This document shows positions 7,138 through 14,265 of a stretch of 19,802 bases of DNA, in pieces (within the stretch, counting starts at the first letter, position 1; every line of letters starts with the position of its first letter). Under the pieces are notes generated by a model. That model saw nothing but the letters and a program-made list of their open reading frames with translations. It had not been told where the DNA came from and did no database searches. Position numbers and translations under genes: made by a program. The stretch is from assembly GCF_938036805.1 (NCBI RefSeq), contig NZ_CALHWC010000074.1, positions 1 to 19,802 of the forward strand, given 5' to 3'. Source of the stretch: an uncultured Streptococcus sp. (GTDB taxonomy: Bacteria; Bacillota; Bacilli; Lactobacillales; Streptococcaceae).

Positions 7138-7632
7138 TCACTGAACGATGGTCATCCGCCCTGTATCCACGTCATACACTGCTCCCGAGATTTCTACATC
7201 GGCTGGGATCAGGGGTGATTGGCGGAGAAGCGCTACGTCTTCCCGCACACTTTCCTCCACATCTGTAAATGGAAGAAAATCCTGACCGCCGACATCAACG
7301 CCCAGTTCTTGATTGAGAAAAGCAGTAAATTCTTCATTTTTGAAAGTCTGTGCGCCACAATCCGTATGGTGCAAGACTACAATTTCCCGCGTACCCATCT
7401 GCTGCTGAGAGATGACCAGCGAGCGAATCATGTCCTCCGTCACCCGACCGCCAGCATTGCGCAAGATATGAGCATCTCCCAGCGCCAAGCCCAGAGCCTG
7501 AGCCACGTGGAGTCTTGAGTCCATGCAGGTCACGATTGCCACCTTGGTCTTGGGCTTAATCGGCAGGTGGGAGGTTCCATGCAGGTCCACATAGGCTTGA
7601 TTGGCCTTCATAAAATTTTCAAAATAGGACAT
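7138..7632 (-). CDS. Beta-class carbonic anhydrase
   Basis: A 164-residue cytoplasmic beta-carbonic anhydrase, which interconverts CO2 and bicarbonate and supplies bicarbonate for carboxylation. The zinc ligands are visible: Cys36 in TCMDSRL, then His89 and Cys92 in HHTDCG. Asp38-Arg40 form the usual catalytic dyad. The length fits short, prokaryotic (clade D-like) beta-CAs. GGGGAAAG lies before the ATG at 7630-7632, and a CTGACA-17-TAAGAT promoter lies upstream. The gene has its own promoter and terminator. Its position near radA matches the gene order I recall from pneumococcus. Nothing is odd about the reading frame. Confidence 0.95.
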   Translation of the reverse strand: MSYFENFMKANQAYVDLHGTSHLPIKPKTKVAIVTCMDSRLHVAQALGLALGDAHILRNAGGRVTEDMIRSLVISQQQMGTREIVVLHHTDCGAQTFKNEEFTAFLNQELGVDVGGQDFLPFTDVEESVREDVALLRQSPLIPADVEISGAVYDVDTGRMTIVQ

Positions 7633-7679
7633 TCTTTCCCCTTACTAGAATTTATTTGATGGGCAAATTATTTCCTACC

Positions 7680-7708
7680 ATCTTATCATCTTTTAGGTAT
7701 TTTGTCAG
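7680..7708 (-). promoter_or_regulatory. Promoter of the carbonic anhydrase gene
   Basis: CTGACA, a 17-base spacer and TAAGAT on the minus strand, about 50 bases before the start codon. Confidence 0.55.
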
Positions 7709-7768
7709 TTTTTAACTCCCTATAAAACAAAAATGTCCGTCTTTTATGAAAAAATGAAAGAAAAATTT

Positions 7769-7800
7769 AAAAAAGGTGCGGAAATTCATCCGCACCTTTT
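7769..7800 (-). terminator. Terminator of the AIM24-family gene
   Basis: A 12-bp perfect stem, AAAAGGTGCGGA with TCCGCACCTTTT, around AATTCA. Its first base belongs to the TAA stop codon of the gene, and an A/T run lies on each side. Confidence 0.9.
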
Positions 7801-8495
7801 TATGATCCTTTTGCGATATAGCGACTGAGTGAGCCTGCAAAGCTTTGAAGATTGAGACTTTGAACATAGATTTCCCCAGTTCCTCGGAAGGTGTTCACAA
7901 CTCCCTCTCCCGTTCCGATAGACTGCCAGAAACCATTTTCCAGATGGATATTATAATCCAAGGACTGGCTCCAAGCTACGACATGGGCATTGTCAATGGT
8001 TACTTCTTGGTTATTTAGTTCAATTTTCCTAATCGATCCATATGCATTGGCCAAAAGTGTGCCTTGCCCCTGAGTCGTCATGACGAAGAGACCGCCTTGA
8101 CCGCCAAATATCGCCTTGCCAACAGACTGGCGCTCCATGGTATAGTAAGCTGTACCATCCAGAGCCAGAAAGGCACCGTCATTGAGCCGGTACTGCTTTT
8201 CTCCCAGATAAAGAGGGATAACTTGGCCGGGAACTTCTGGTGCTAAAGCTAGGAAACCATTGTCAGACTGGGCGACAGCTTGAGTGATGAAGGTACTTTC
8301 ACCCGACACCATGGAACGGCCGACTGCCTTGACAAAGCGGCCCAAACCTGAACCGTTAGCATTGAGCTGAGTGTTCAAGGTCACATTAGGGGTGTGATAG
8401 ACCATACTGCCACGCTGGATAAAGACTGTCTCTCCTTGATTGAGGTAGAGGTCAACGAGTGGAAATTGCATGTTGCTATCCATGGAAAATTGCAT
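7800..8495 (-). CDS. AIM24 / TIGR00266 family protein
   Basis: A 231-residue, glycine- and beta-rich protein of the AIM24 (TIGR00266) family, predicted to fold as a compact beta barrel or cupin-like sandwich. Its bacterial function is unknown. Typical features are the start MQFSMDSNMQFPLVDLYLNQ, a central GRFVKAVGRSMVSGES stretch, GGQGGLFVMTTQGQGTLLAN, and the C-terminal GTGEGVVNTFRGTGEIYVQS. There is no signal peptide or membrane helix. The start is the ATG at 8493-8495, with AAGGAGGG upstream. A longer frame with ATG at 8552 would begin at the -35 hexamer of a strong promoter (8524-8552), so it is rejected. The gene is monocistronic, with its own promoter and terminator. Confidence 0.9.
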   Translation of the reverse strand: MQFSMDSNMQFPLVDLYLNQGETVFIQRGSMVYHTPNVTLNTQLNANGSGLGRFVKAVGRSMVSGESTFITQAVAQSDNGFLALAPEVPGQVIPLYLGEKQYRLNDGAFLALDGTAYYTMERQSVGKAIFGGQGGLFVMTTQGQGTLLANAYGSIRKIELNNQEVTIDNAHVVAWSQSLDYNIHLENGFWQSIGTGEGVVNTFRGTGEIYVQSLNLQSFAGSLSRYIAKGS

Positions 8496-8523
8496 AAGAG
8501 TTCCCTCCTTGTTTTTTAAGAAA

Positions 8524-8552
8524 ATTATAGCAATAATAAAATATTTTTGCAA
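8524..8552 (-). promoter_or_regulatory. Strong sigma-A promoter of the AIM24-family gene
   Basis: TTGCAA, exactly 17 bases, then a perfect TATAAT on the minus strand, about 30 bases before the ATG at 8495. Confidence 0.75.
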
Positions 8553-8570
8553 TCTAAAACAAAGAAATCA

Positions 8571-9932
8571 TCAAGCAAAGACTTTTTTCAAGACTTCTCC
8601 AATTGTTGTCACACCGATGACTTGGATATTGTTTGGAACCTTGAGCCCGTTCAGAGAGTTTTTGGGAGCATAAATCTTGGTGAAGCCCAGTTTTGCTGCT
8701 TCGTTAATGCGCTGCTCGATGCGATTAACCCGACGAATTTCACCAGTCAGGCCAATTTCGCCGATAAAGCATTCTTGAGGATTTGTAGGCAGATCCTTGT
8801 AGCTGGAAGCAATGGCTACTGCTACTGCCAAATCAATCGCTGGCTCATCTAGCTTGACGCCGCCAGCTGACTTGAGGTAGGCATCTTGATTTTGCAGGAG
8901 GAGTCCTGCCCTCTTTTCCAGAACTGCCATGATGAGGCTGGCTCGGTTAAAGTCCAGTCCAGTCGTGGTTCGCTTGGCATTGCCGAACATGGTCGGTGTC
9001 ACCAAAGCCTGTACCTCTGCTAAAATCGGCCGCGTTCCTTCCATGGTCACAACGATGGATGAGCCTGTCGCACCGTCCAGCCGCTCTTCTAGAAAGACTT
9101 CACTGGGATTGATAACCTCAACTAGCCCACCAGACTGCATTTCAAAAATGCCGATTTCATTGGTCGAACCAAAGCGGTTCTTGACTGCTCTCAAGATACG
9201 GAAAGTGTGCTGGCGTTCGCCCTCAAAATAAAGCACGGTGTCCACCATGTGCTCTAGCGTTCGGGGGCCAGCTAAGGTTCCTTCCTTGGTCATGTGACCA
9301 ACGATAAAGGTCGCGATATTATTGGTCTTAGCCAGCTGCATGAGCTCAGCTGTCACCTCGCGAACCTGAGAGACAGAACCTTGAACACTGGAAATTTCTG
9401 GTGACATCACCGTCTGAATAGAGTCGATAATCAGAAAATCTGGCTTAATTTTCTCAATCTCCGTGCGGATGTTTTGCATATTAGTCTCGGCGTAGAGATA
9501 AAATTCACTGTCAATATCACCGAGACGCTCCGCCCGCAGCTTAATCTGCTCAGCTGATTCCTCCCCGCTGACATAAAGGACGGTGCCCTGATGAGAAAGC
9601 TGGGTGGATACTTGTAGAAGTAGGGTGGACTTCCCGATACCAGGATCCCCGCCAATCAGAACCAGACTGCCAGGCACTACGCCACCACCCAGCACACGAT
9701 TGAACTCGTCCATTTCTGTCTTGGTCCGGTTAATATCAATCGAAGTAACCTCAGCCAGCTTCATAGGCCGAGTCTTTTCGCCTGTCAAGGAAACACGGGC
9801 ATGCTTGACCTCAGCAGCCTCTACCTCCTCAACAAAAGAAGACCAGGAGCCGCAGTTAGGACAGCGCCCTAGGTACTTAGGCGAATGGTATTCACAATTT
9901 TGACAGACAAAGGTCGTCTTTTTCTTAGCGAT
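8571..9932 (-). CDS. radA: DNA repair/recombination helicase RadA (Sms), ATC start proposed
   Basis: RadA is a DnaB-type, RecA-like hexameric helicase that extends recombination D-loops and serves repair and transformation. Counting from the second ATC gives 453 residues, the length recalled for pneumococcal RadA. An N-terminal four-cysteine zinc finger (Cys10, 13, 24, 27) is followed by Walker A GDPGIGKST (95-103), Walker B FLIIDS (about 166-171) and the RadA motif KNRFG (251-255). A Lon-like domain makes up the C-terminal third. No ATG, GTG or TTG lies between the in-frame TAG upstream and the zinc finger. The first conventional start, TTG at 9788, would delete the finger. AAAGAGG directly before two consecutive ATC codons (9935-9930) marks the real start; 9932 has better spacing than 9935. 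The gene is third in the dut operon, just after the phosphatase stop. Confidence 0.93.
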   Translation of the reverse strand: MAKKKTTFVCQNCEYHSPKYLGRCPNCGSWSSFVEEVEAAEVKHARVSLTGEKTRPMKLAEVTSIDINRTKTEMDEFNRVLGGGVVPGSLVLIGGDPGIGKSTLLLQVSTQLSHQGTVLYVSGEESAEQIKLRAERLGDIDSEFYLYAETNMQNIRTEIEKIKPDFLIIDSIQTVMSPEISSVQGSVSQVREVTAELMQLAKTNNIATFIVGHMTKEGTLAGPRTLEHMVDTVLYFEGERQHTFRILRAVKNRFGSTNEIGIFEMQSGGLVEVINPSEVFLEERLDGATGSSIVVTMEGTRPILAEVQALVTPTMFGNAKRTTTGLDFNRASLIMAVLEKRAGLLLQNQDAYLKSAGGVKLDEPAIDLAVAVAIASSYKDLPTNPQECFIGEIGLTGEIRRVNRIEQRINEAAKLGFTKIYAPKNSLNGLKVPNNIQVIGVTTIGEVLKKVFA

Positions 9933-9945
9933 GATAAACCTCTTT

Positions 9946-10461
9946 CTATATCTCTATCTCACATTCAATCACTTGGCAAAAATCAATGGTTTCATTTGGC
10001 ACAAACTGACGGATCAGCATACGATGAGCTACAAGAGCTACTGTCTGGTAGTCTCGATACTTTGCCATACAGTCTACAAAACGAGCCTTCATCTCCTCAG
10101 CCGTCTCATACTGAAGAGGGCTATTGGGAAGTAGCTCTCCATTACTTTCTAAAAACAGACTTCGAGCTTTTTCAAAGTTCTCTCTTCCCCTTTCATAGAC
10201 CTGCCATTCGTGTAGTAAAGGCTCTACTCTCAGAGGAAGTCCAGTAGCACAAGCCACATAGGATGCCGTTTCTAAAGCCCGCGTCACTGCAGAAGACACC
10301 AGCAAGTCAGCTGAACGCAGCAAAGGATGCTGACAAAGTGCCTGAGCTTGCCGTCTGCCCTGCTCGGACAAGGGCGCCAAATCTAGACCAAAGTCAGTAT
10401 AAGAGCGTTCTTCTAACTCACTGTAATCGGGCTCACCGTGGCGCACAAAGATGACCTTCAT
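9946..10461 (-). CDS. Histidine phosphatase (phosphoglycerate mutase-like) family protein
   Basis: A 171-residue member of the histidine phosphatase superfamily. The phosphoryl-accepting RHG motif is at residues 7-9 (VIFVRHGEPDY), the conserved Arg is near 61 (SSAVTRALETA), and the second catalytic His is at 146 (VALVAHRM). The substrate is unknown; it is not a full-length glycolytic mutase. The start is the ATG at 10459-10461, one base after the dUTPase TAA. A longer frame beginning at 10524 would overlap dut and precede the RHG motif by 28 residues, which is atypical. The gene sits between dut and radA, an order I recall from pneumococcus, and its stop is followed at once by the radA ribosome-binding site. 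A house-cleaning or nucleotide-phosphate role is only suggested by context. Confidence 0.88.
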   Translation of the reverse strand: MKVIFVRHGEPDYSELEERSYTDFGLDLAPLSEQGRRQAQALCQHPLLRSADLLVSSAVTRALETASYVACATGLPLRVEPLLHEWQVYERGRENFEKARSLFLESNGELLPNSPLQYETAEEMKARFVDCMAKYRDYQTVALVAHRMLIRQFVPNETIDFCQVIECEIEI

Positions 10462-10462
10462 C

Positions 10463-10906
10463 TTAATGCCCCGTCGATCCAAAGCCACCTGTTCGCACGC
10501 CATCGGCCTCATCTCCATCCGCAATCAAAAATGGTGCGAAAACAGCTTGCACAATGCGGTCACCCACTTCCAGTACAACCTCTTGGTCTGTGATATTTTG
10601 CATCTGAGCAAAGATATGCCCTTCATTTCCAGGATTGCCATAGTAATCACCGTCAATGACCCCAACGGAGTTAATCAAGACCAAGCCTTTTTTACGAGGA
10701 TTGGACGAACGGTCATAGAGATAAAGCACCTCTCCCGGCTGCATATAGGCCTTGACACCCGTCGGAACCAGCTTAATCTCCCCCGGCGCAATGAGGGTGC
10801 GCTCCGCCACTTTCAAATCATAGCCAGCTGCGTGAGCCGTCTCTCTCTTGGGCAGCAAATCTTCATTTGGAAAGCTGGAGACCAGCTCGAATCCACGAAT
10901 TTTCAT
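10463..10906 (-). CDS. dut: dUTP diphosphatase (trimeric dUTPase)
   Basis: A 147-residue dUTPase that hydrolyses dUTP to dUMP and pyrophosphate, keeping uracil out of DNA and feeding thymidylate synthesis. All five motifs of homotrimeric dUTPases are visible: AGYDL (27-31), RSS (66-68), GVIDGDYYG (82-90) with the catalytic aspartate, GDRIVQ (115-120), and the glycine-rich C-terminal GGFGST arm (140-145). The ATG at 10904-10906 has a weak AGAGAAA ribosome-binding site, but a strong promoter (10937-10965) lies upstream. It is the first gene of a three-gene operon with the histidine phosphatase and radA, separated by one base from the former. The motif-3 loop NPGNEG is slightly longer than the usual GEI and is seen in streptococcal forms. 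Confidence 0.95.
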   Translation of the reverse strand: MKIRGFELVSSFPNEDLLPKRETAHAAGYDLKVAERTLIAPGEIKLVPTGVKAYMQPGEVLYLYDRSSNPRKKGLVLINSVGVIDGDYYGNPGNEGHIFAQMQNITDQEVVLEVGDRIVQAVFAPFLIADGDEADGVRTGGFGSTGH

Positions 10907-10936
10907 ACATTTCTCTTTTCTATTTTTGCTGTTCCT

Positions 10937-10965
10937 ATTATACTAAATTCGCAAAAAACAAGCAA
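10937..10965 (-). promoter_or_regulatory. Promoter of the dut-phosphatase-radA operon
   Basis: TTGCTT, exactly 17 bases and a perfect TATAAT on the minus strand. The -35 begins immediately downstream of the Nudix gene's terminator T tract. Confidence 0.75.
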
Positions 10966-10987
10966 AAAAACCGCCAATTGGGCGGTT
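10963..10987 (-). terminator. Terminator of the Nudix gene
   Basis: On the minus strand AACCGCC pairs with GGCGGTT around CAATT, followed by seven T. It starts 5 bases after the Nudix stop codon and is nearly identical to the hairpin at 11547-11573. Confidence 0.9.
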
Positions 10988-10991
10988 CTCC

Positions 10992-11441
10992 CTAGTATTG
11001 ATCTCTGATGATCTCTCCATTATCCAGATAGGTAAACTGCTCCGTCAAATCTGATGTGAAAACCTGATACATTTCCTTAAAGCTCAAGGCCAGCGAGTGG
11101 CGATCAAGATCTTCGCGGTTAATCCAGAACACTTCTCCTTCGTCGGACGAGACCAGTTCTCCCTCAAAACGATTGGTCTTGTAAAGAAAAACGACATAAC
11201 GTTCATCCTTTTCAGTATAAAACTGCTTGACACCGCATAACCTAGGCTCATAGATGGTCAAACCTGTTTCCTCCTTGATTTCCCGTATCACTGATTTGAC
11301 AAAGGATTCACGATGTTCAACATGACCACCTGGAAAGCAAAGGCCGGTCCAATCATCATTTACTTTATTTTGTACTAAAATGCGGTTCCCATCGTAAACC
11401 ATACACATATTTGTTAGAATAACTCGCTCCGCTCTTGACAT
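10992..11441 (-). CDS. Nudix hydrolase
   Basis: A 149-residue Nudix hydrolase, a family that cleaves nucleoside diphosphates linked to another moiety, such as oxidised dNTPs, ADP-ribose or nucleotide sugars. The full Nudix box is present from Gly39 (GGHVEHRESFVKSVIREIKE then ETGL), with the metal-binding REIKEE at 53-58. The N-terminal ILTNMCMVYDGNRILVQNK strand is typical. Sequence alone does not give the substrate; annotation as 8-oxo-dGTP diphosphatase would be a guess. GGAGGAG lies 5 bases before the ATG at 11439-11441. The gene has its own extended -10 and terminator, so it appears monocistronic. It is intact, unlike the unrelated Nudix fragment near 18800. Confidence 0.93.
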   Translation of the reverse strand: MSRAERVILTNMCMVYDGNRILVQNKVNDDWTGLCFPGGHVEHRESFVKSVIREIKEETGLTIYEPRLCGVKQFYTEKDERYVVFLYKTNRFEGELVSSDEGEVFWINREDLDRHSLALSFKEMYQVFTSDLTEQFTYLDNGEIIRDQY

Positions 11442-11489
11442 CTCTGCTCCTCCATCTACCGACCGATTCGCTCGGCCTACTTGTGACTC

Positions 11490-11518
11490 ATTATAACATA
11501 AAAGACATCAAATTGATG
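11490..11518 (-). promoter_or_regulatory. Nudix promoter (extended -10) with a perfect small palindrome upstream
   Basis: TGTTATAAT on the minus strand (core -10 at 11490-11495) is an extended -10. CATCAA-A-TTGATG (11506-11518) is a perfect 6+6 inverted repeat where the -35 would lie, so it may be an operator. Confidence 0.45.
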
Positions 11519-11546
11519 AAAATCCAGATTTCTCAGCCCTTCCAGC

Positions 11547-11573
11547 AAAAAAACCGCCGATTGGGCGGTTTTT
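11547..11573 (-). terminator. Terminator of the glutamine amidotransferase gene
   Basis: On the minus strand AAAAACCGCC pairs with GGCGGTTTTT around CAATC, ending in seven T, about 125 bases after the amidotransferase stop. It is symmetric and could also work on the plus strand. Confidence 0.8.
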
Positions 11574-11587
11574 ATAGGGAGATTATT

Positions 11588-11659
11588 ATGAAAAAGAAAA
11601 GTTTTAGGATTTCATCAAACAAAGTTAGGAGGTCTTCATTTGATGGTTATATTATATAA
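11588..11659 (+). CDS. Possible 23-residue small ORF
   Basis: ATG (11588) opens a 23-codon frame, starting MKKKSFRISSNKVRR, very basic and ending in hydrophobic GYII. AGGGAG lies 6 bases upstream. It lies directly after a hairpin terminator on the plus strand and has no visible promoter of its own. It could be a tiny peptide, a remnant or chance. No family is recognised. Confidence 0.2.
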   Translation: MKKKSFRISSNKVRRSSFDGYII

Positions 11660-11696
11660 AGCTTATCTTAAAATTAGCTAAAAATAATTTAAGAAT

Positions 11697-12386
11697 TTAT
11701 AATTCTTGCAAAAGATATTGAAATAGTTCTAAATTGCCCTTTTCTTCGTTGATCAAAAACTCTGGATGCCACTGAAGGCCGATGATGCGATGATTGTCAA
11801 CCGATTCAATCGCTTCGATGGTATTATCCCTTGGGTCAAAGGCAGTTGCGCGAAAATTCGGTGCCAAGTCCTTAATGCTTTGGCGATGGACAGAATTAAT
11901 CTGGCTGGCTTGACCAAATAACCGCTCCACAACGCTACCTTTCTCTGTACGAATGGAGTGCGAAGTTCCAAACGGTTGCCCCTGCCAATGATTGTCAATC
12001 TGCTGATTAAGCGTGCCGCCAAAAGCAACATTTACCAACTGCAGACCGCGGCAAATAGCCATGACTGGCTTATCCTGACGAATAGCCTCCTTCAAGAGAG
12101 CCAACTCAAACTCATCCCGATCCAGATTGTAATCATCGCTATCGATGGCCTTTTCCTCTCCATAAAACTGCGGATGAACATTTTGACCGCCTGATAGGAT
12201 CAGCTTATCAATGGTTTCTATATAGTCCTTGACTAGACTTTTATCCCTAACAGGAATCACCATGGGCAGACCGCCGACTAGCTTGATGCTTTCGGCAAAT
12301 TTGCAAGATACAGATGAATGAATGTTTTTGCCCGCCTGATCCACTGGACAAAGATTAGCCGACACTCCAACAATCGTTCTGCACAT
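11697..12386 (-). CDS. Class I glutamine amidotransferase, peptidase C26 (PuuD-like)
   Basis: A 229-residue enzyme of the peptidase C26 / gamma-glutamyl-gamma-aminobutyrate hydrolase family, related to PuuD. The catalytic triad is visible: nucleophile Cys112 in MAICRGLQ, then His207 and Glu209 in LQWHPEF. LSGGQNVHPQFYGE (64-77) and FGGTLNQQI are family hallmarks. Such proteins hydrolyse gamma-glutamyl amides in the cytoplasm. The physiological substrate in streptococci is not known, and no putrescine-degradation genes are nearby. AAGGAGGGATC precedes the ATG at 12384-12386, and a plausible TTGGAC-18-TAAGAT promoter lies upstream. The gene is transcribed alone and ends at the hairpin at 11547-11573. 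Confidence 0.9.
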   Translation of the reverse strand: MCRTIVGVSANLCPVDQAGKNIHSSVSCKFAESIKLVGGLPMVIPVRDKSLVKDYIETIDKLILSGGQNVHPQFYGEEKAIDSDDYNLDRDEFELALLKEAIRQDKPVMAICRGLQLVNVAFGGTLNQQIDNHWQGQPFGTSHSIRTEKGSVVERLFGQASQINSVHRQSIKDLAPNFRATAFDPRDNTIEAIESVDNHRIIGLQWHPEFLINEEKGNLELFQYLLQEL

Positions 12387-12416
12387 AGATGATCCCTCCT
12401 TAACTTGATATAGAAT

Positions 12417-12446
12417 ATCTTACCATTCCACCTCTCAGCCGTCCAA
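12417..12446 (-). promoter_or_regulatory. Candidate promoter of the amidotransferase gene
   Basis: TTGGAC, 18 bases, then TAAGAT preceded by TGG (extended -10) on the minus strand, about 30 bases before the start codon. Confidence 0.45.
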
Positions 12447-12532
12447 TAGTATTTTTTAAAGCTGGCCATAAAAATTTTTTATGTCAAGAACAGCTTTCCA
12501 CAAAAAGAGATATAGTAGCGACGGACAAGGAA

Positions 12533-12556
12533 AAATCAGCAGAAGTCCGCTGATTT
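12533..12556 (-). terminator. Terminator after rsmE
   Basis: On the minus strand AAATCAGC pairs perfectly with GCTGATTT around GGACTTCT, followed by TTCC. The stem overlaps the rsmE TGA stop. It ends the transcript that probably begins at the defence promoter or upstream. Confidence 0.7.
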
Positions 12557-13299
12557 CATTTTTCTAATTCAAGCATGACACTGACTGCGGTCAAGGCATA
12601 AAGCGGGGCAGTTTCAGCCCGCAGGATACGTGGACCTAGACCGGCGGAGACAGCCCCTGCTTGACGAAAGGCTACTATTTCCTCTGGCGACAGACCACCC
12701 TCCGGTCCGAAGATAAAGAGGACTTTTGCGCCGGCTGCTAAGCCTGATAGAGCCCGGATTAGAGCTGCAGATTCTCCCTCTTTGGCCGATTCCTCATAGG
12801 CCACGATGATGGAGTCAAATTGAGCCAGCTGAACCAGAAAATCCGCCTTTTTATCAAAGAGCCGAACCTCCGGAATCAGATTGCGCTTGCTTTGCTCCGC
12901 TGCTCCCTGAGCAATTTTCTCCAGTTTTTCGCTCTTTTTGGCTAGCTTTTTGCCATCCCACTTGGCCACCGACCAGTCAGCTGGGAAAGCCCAGATAGCA
13001 CTGGCTCCTAGCTCCGTTACCTTTTGAGTGATAAACTCTAATTTATCACCCTTGGGAAAGCCTGAAGCAATGGTCACTTGAACCGGCAGCTCGGTATTGT
13101 CCGCCAGCTCCTCCAAGATTTCCAAGCTCTGCTGGCTGGGATCCAACACCTGAGCCAGCCGTTTCACGCCATCATCAAAGACCAGTGTAACTTGGTCGCC
13201 TTCTTTGAGCCGCATGACTGAAAACATATGTTTGGCCGTGTCCTTATCCTTGACCACCAGAGGAGACTGAGGACTTCCTTTTATAAAATACTGCTGCAT
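12556..13299 (-). CDS. rsmE: 16S rRNA (uracil1498-N3)-methyltransferase RsmE
   Basis: A 247-residue SPOUT-class methyltransferase that methylates U1498 in the decoding region of 16S rRNA using S-adenosylmethionine. An N-terminal PUA-like region spans about 1-70 (KHMFSVMRLKEGDQVTLVFDDG). It is followed by the knotted SPOUT domain with KGDKLEFITQKVTELGA (83-99), FGPEGGLSPEE (197-207) and LGPRILRAETAPLYAL (221-236), which form the cofactor knot. Length is normal. The ATG at 13297-13299 directly abuts the prmA stop codon (TAGATG), with AGGTGG in the end of prmA as ribosome-binding site, so the two are translationally coupled. Confidence 0.96.
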   Translation of the reverse strand: MQQYFIKGSPQSPLVVKDKDTAKHMFSVMRLKEGDQVTLVFDDGVKRLAQVLDPSQQSLEILEELADNTELPVQVTIASGFPKGDKLEFITQKVTELGASAIWAFPADWSVAKWDGKKLAKKSEKLEKIAQGAAEQSKRNLIPEVRLFDKKADFLVQLAQFDSIIVAYEESAKEGESAALIRALSGLAAGAKVLFIFGPEGGLSPEEIVAFRQAGAVSAGLGPRILRAETAPLYALTAVSVMLELEK

Positions 13300-14253
13300 C
13301 TAACCACCTATCACGCCTGAAATGTCCTTCGTTTTCTTAAAAACACAGGCATTCCATTCGCCCTGAATCATATGTGTTTCCAGGAAAAATCCTGCCGCTT
13401 CTGCTGACTCGCGCACCATTTCCCACTTCTCAGAAATGATCCCACTCATAATCAGATAGCCCTCATCCTTGACCAGACGATAGGCATCCTCAGTCAGATG
13501 GATGAGAATATCGGCCAAAATATTGGCAACAATGACATCTGCCTCGATTTCCACACCTCGGAGAAGATCCCCCGGCGCCACATGGATGTTCTCCATCCCT
13601 GGATTGAGCTCAATGTTTTCCTGCGCCACGCGCACAGCCACCTCGTCCAAATCATAGGCGTAGATGTCCTTAGCGCCTAAGAGAGAGCTAGCAATGGACA
13701 GAACGCCGCTGCCTGTGCCTACATCCAGCACCGTTTCTCCGCCCCGCAGGACCTGCTCCAGCGCAAAGAGGCTCATCTTGGTTGTCGGGTGAGTACCTGT
13801 CCCAAAGGCCATGCCAGGATCCAGCTTGATGATCTTCTCACCAGCTGTCGCCTCGTAGTCCGTCCAGGACGGCACAATAGTCAAGTCATGAGTGATACGA
13901 GACGGCTCAAAGTATTTCTTCCAATTATCCGCCCAGTCTTCCTCAGCCAGTTCCTGCCGAGTCAGCTGAATATCGCCCGTCTCCAAGCCAAAGCCATCTA
14001 GCTCAGCCAGTCGTTCATTGGCCTGGGCTGCAACAGCCTCTATATCTACAGAAGCCGGATAGTAGCCCGTAATCTTGACCCGTTCGCTCTGCTCAACTTC
14101 TGGAAAAAGCTCACCGTACTGGTCAACCTGCCCCAGATAATCTGCGCTGTCATCGATAGCCACGCCCTGACTGCCCAACTCAATCAGAATATTCGAGGCT
14201 GCTTCCTCCGCCTCACGCTTCACTTCAATCGTTAATTCCTGCCAAGTTTCCAT
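13300..14253 (-). CDS. prmA: Ribosomal protein L11 methyltransferase PrmA
   Basis: A 317-residue S-adenosylmethionine-dependent methyltransferase that trimethylates ribosomal protein L11. The N-terminal L11-recognition domain (about 1-60) opens METWQELTIEVKREAEEAAS. A linker follows, with the hallmark LDPGMAFGTGTHPTT (144-158). The class I methyltransferase core has VLDVGTGSGVLSIA (175-188), acidic Asp201 and VANILADIL (242-250). The start ATG (14251-14253) has only a weak GAGAGAT ribosome-binding site, and the stop codon of abiH ends 12 bases upstream. No terminator or clear promoter lies in this gap. The gene's GC-rich codons contrast with those of the AT-rich abiH next to it. Transcription probably enters from the defence cassette unless a promoter lies inside abiH. 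Confidence 0.96.
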   Translation of the reverse strand: METWQELTIEVKREAEEAASNILIELGSQGVAIDDSADYLGQVDQYGELFPEVEQSERVKITGYYPASVDIEAVAAQANERLAELDGFGLETGDIQLTRQELAEEDWADNWKKYFEPSRITHDLTIVPSWTDYEATAGEKIIKLDPGMAFGTGTHPTTKMSLFALEQVLRGGETVLDVGTGSGVLSIASSLLGAKDIYAYDLDEVAVRVAQENIELNPGMENIHVAPGDLLRGVEIEADVIVANILADILIHLTEDAYRLVKDEGYLIMSGIISEKWEMVRESAEAAGFFLETHMIQGEWNACVFKKTKDISGVIGG

Positions 14254-14265
14254 GTTATTTATCTC

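Noticed and set aside
8496..8552. Longer start (ATG 8552) for the AIM24-family protein
   Set aside because: It would begin at the -35 of the gene's TTGCAA-17-TATAAT promoter; the ATG at 8495 has AAGGAGGG.
9788..9788. TTG at 9788 as the RadA start
   Set aside because: It removes the conserved four-cysteine zinc finger that is encoded in frame upstream with its own ribosome-binding site.
10451..11008. 185-codon plus-strand frame
   Set aside because: Shadow of dut and the phosphatase; the minus strand shows all five dUTPase motifs.
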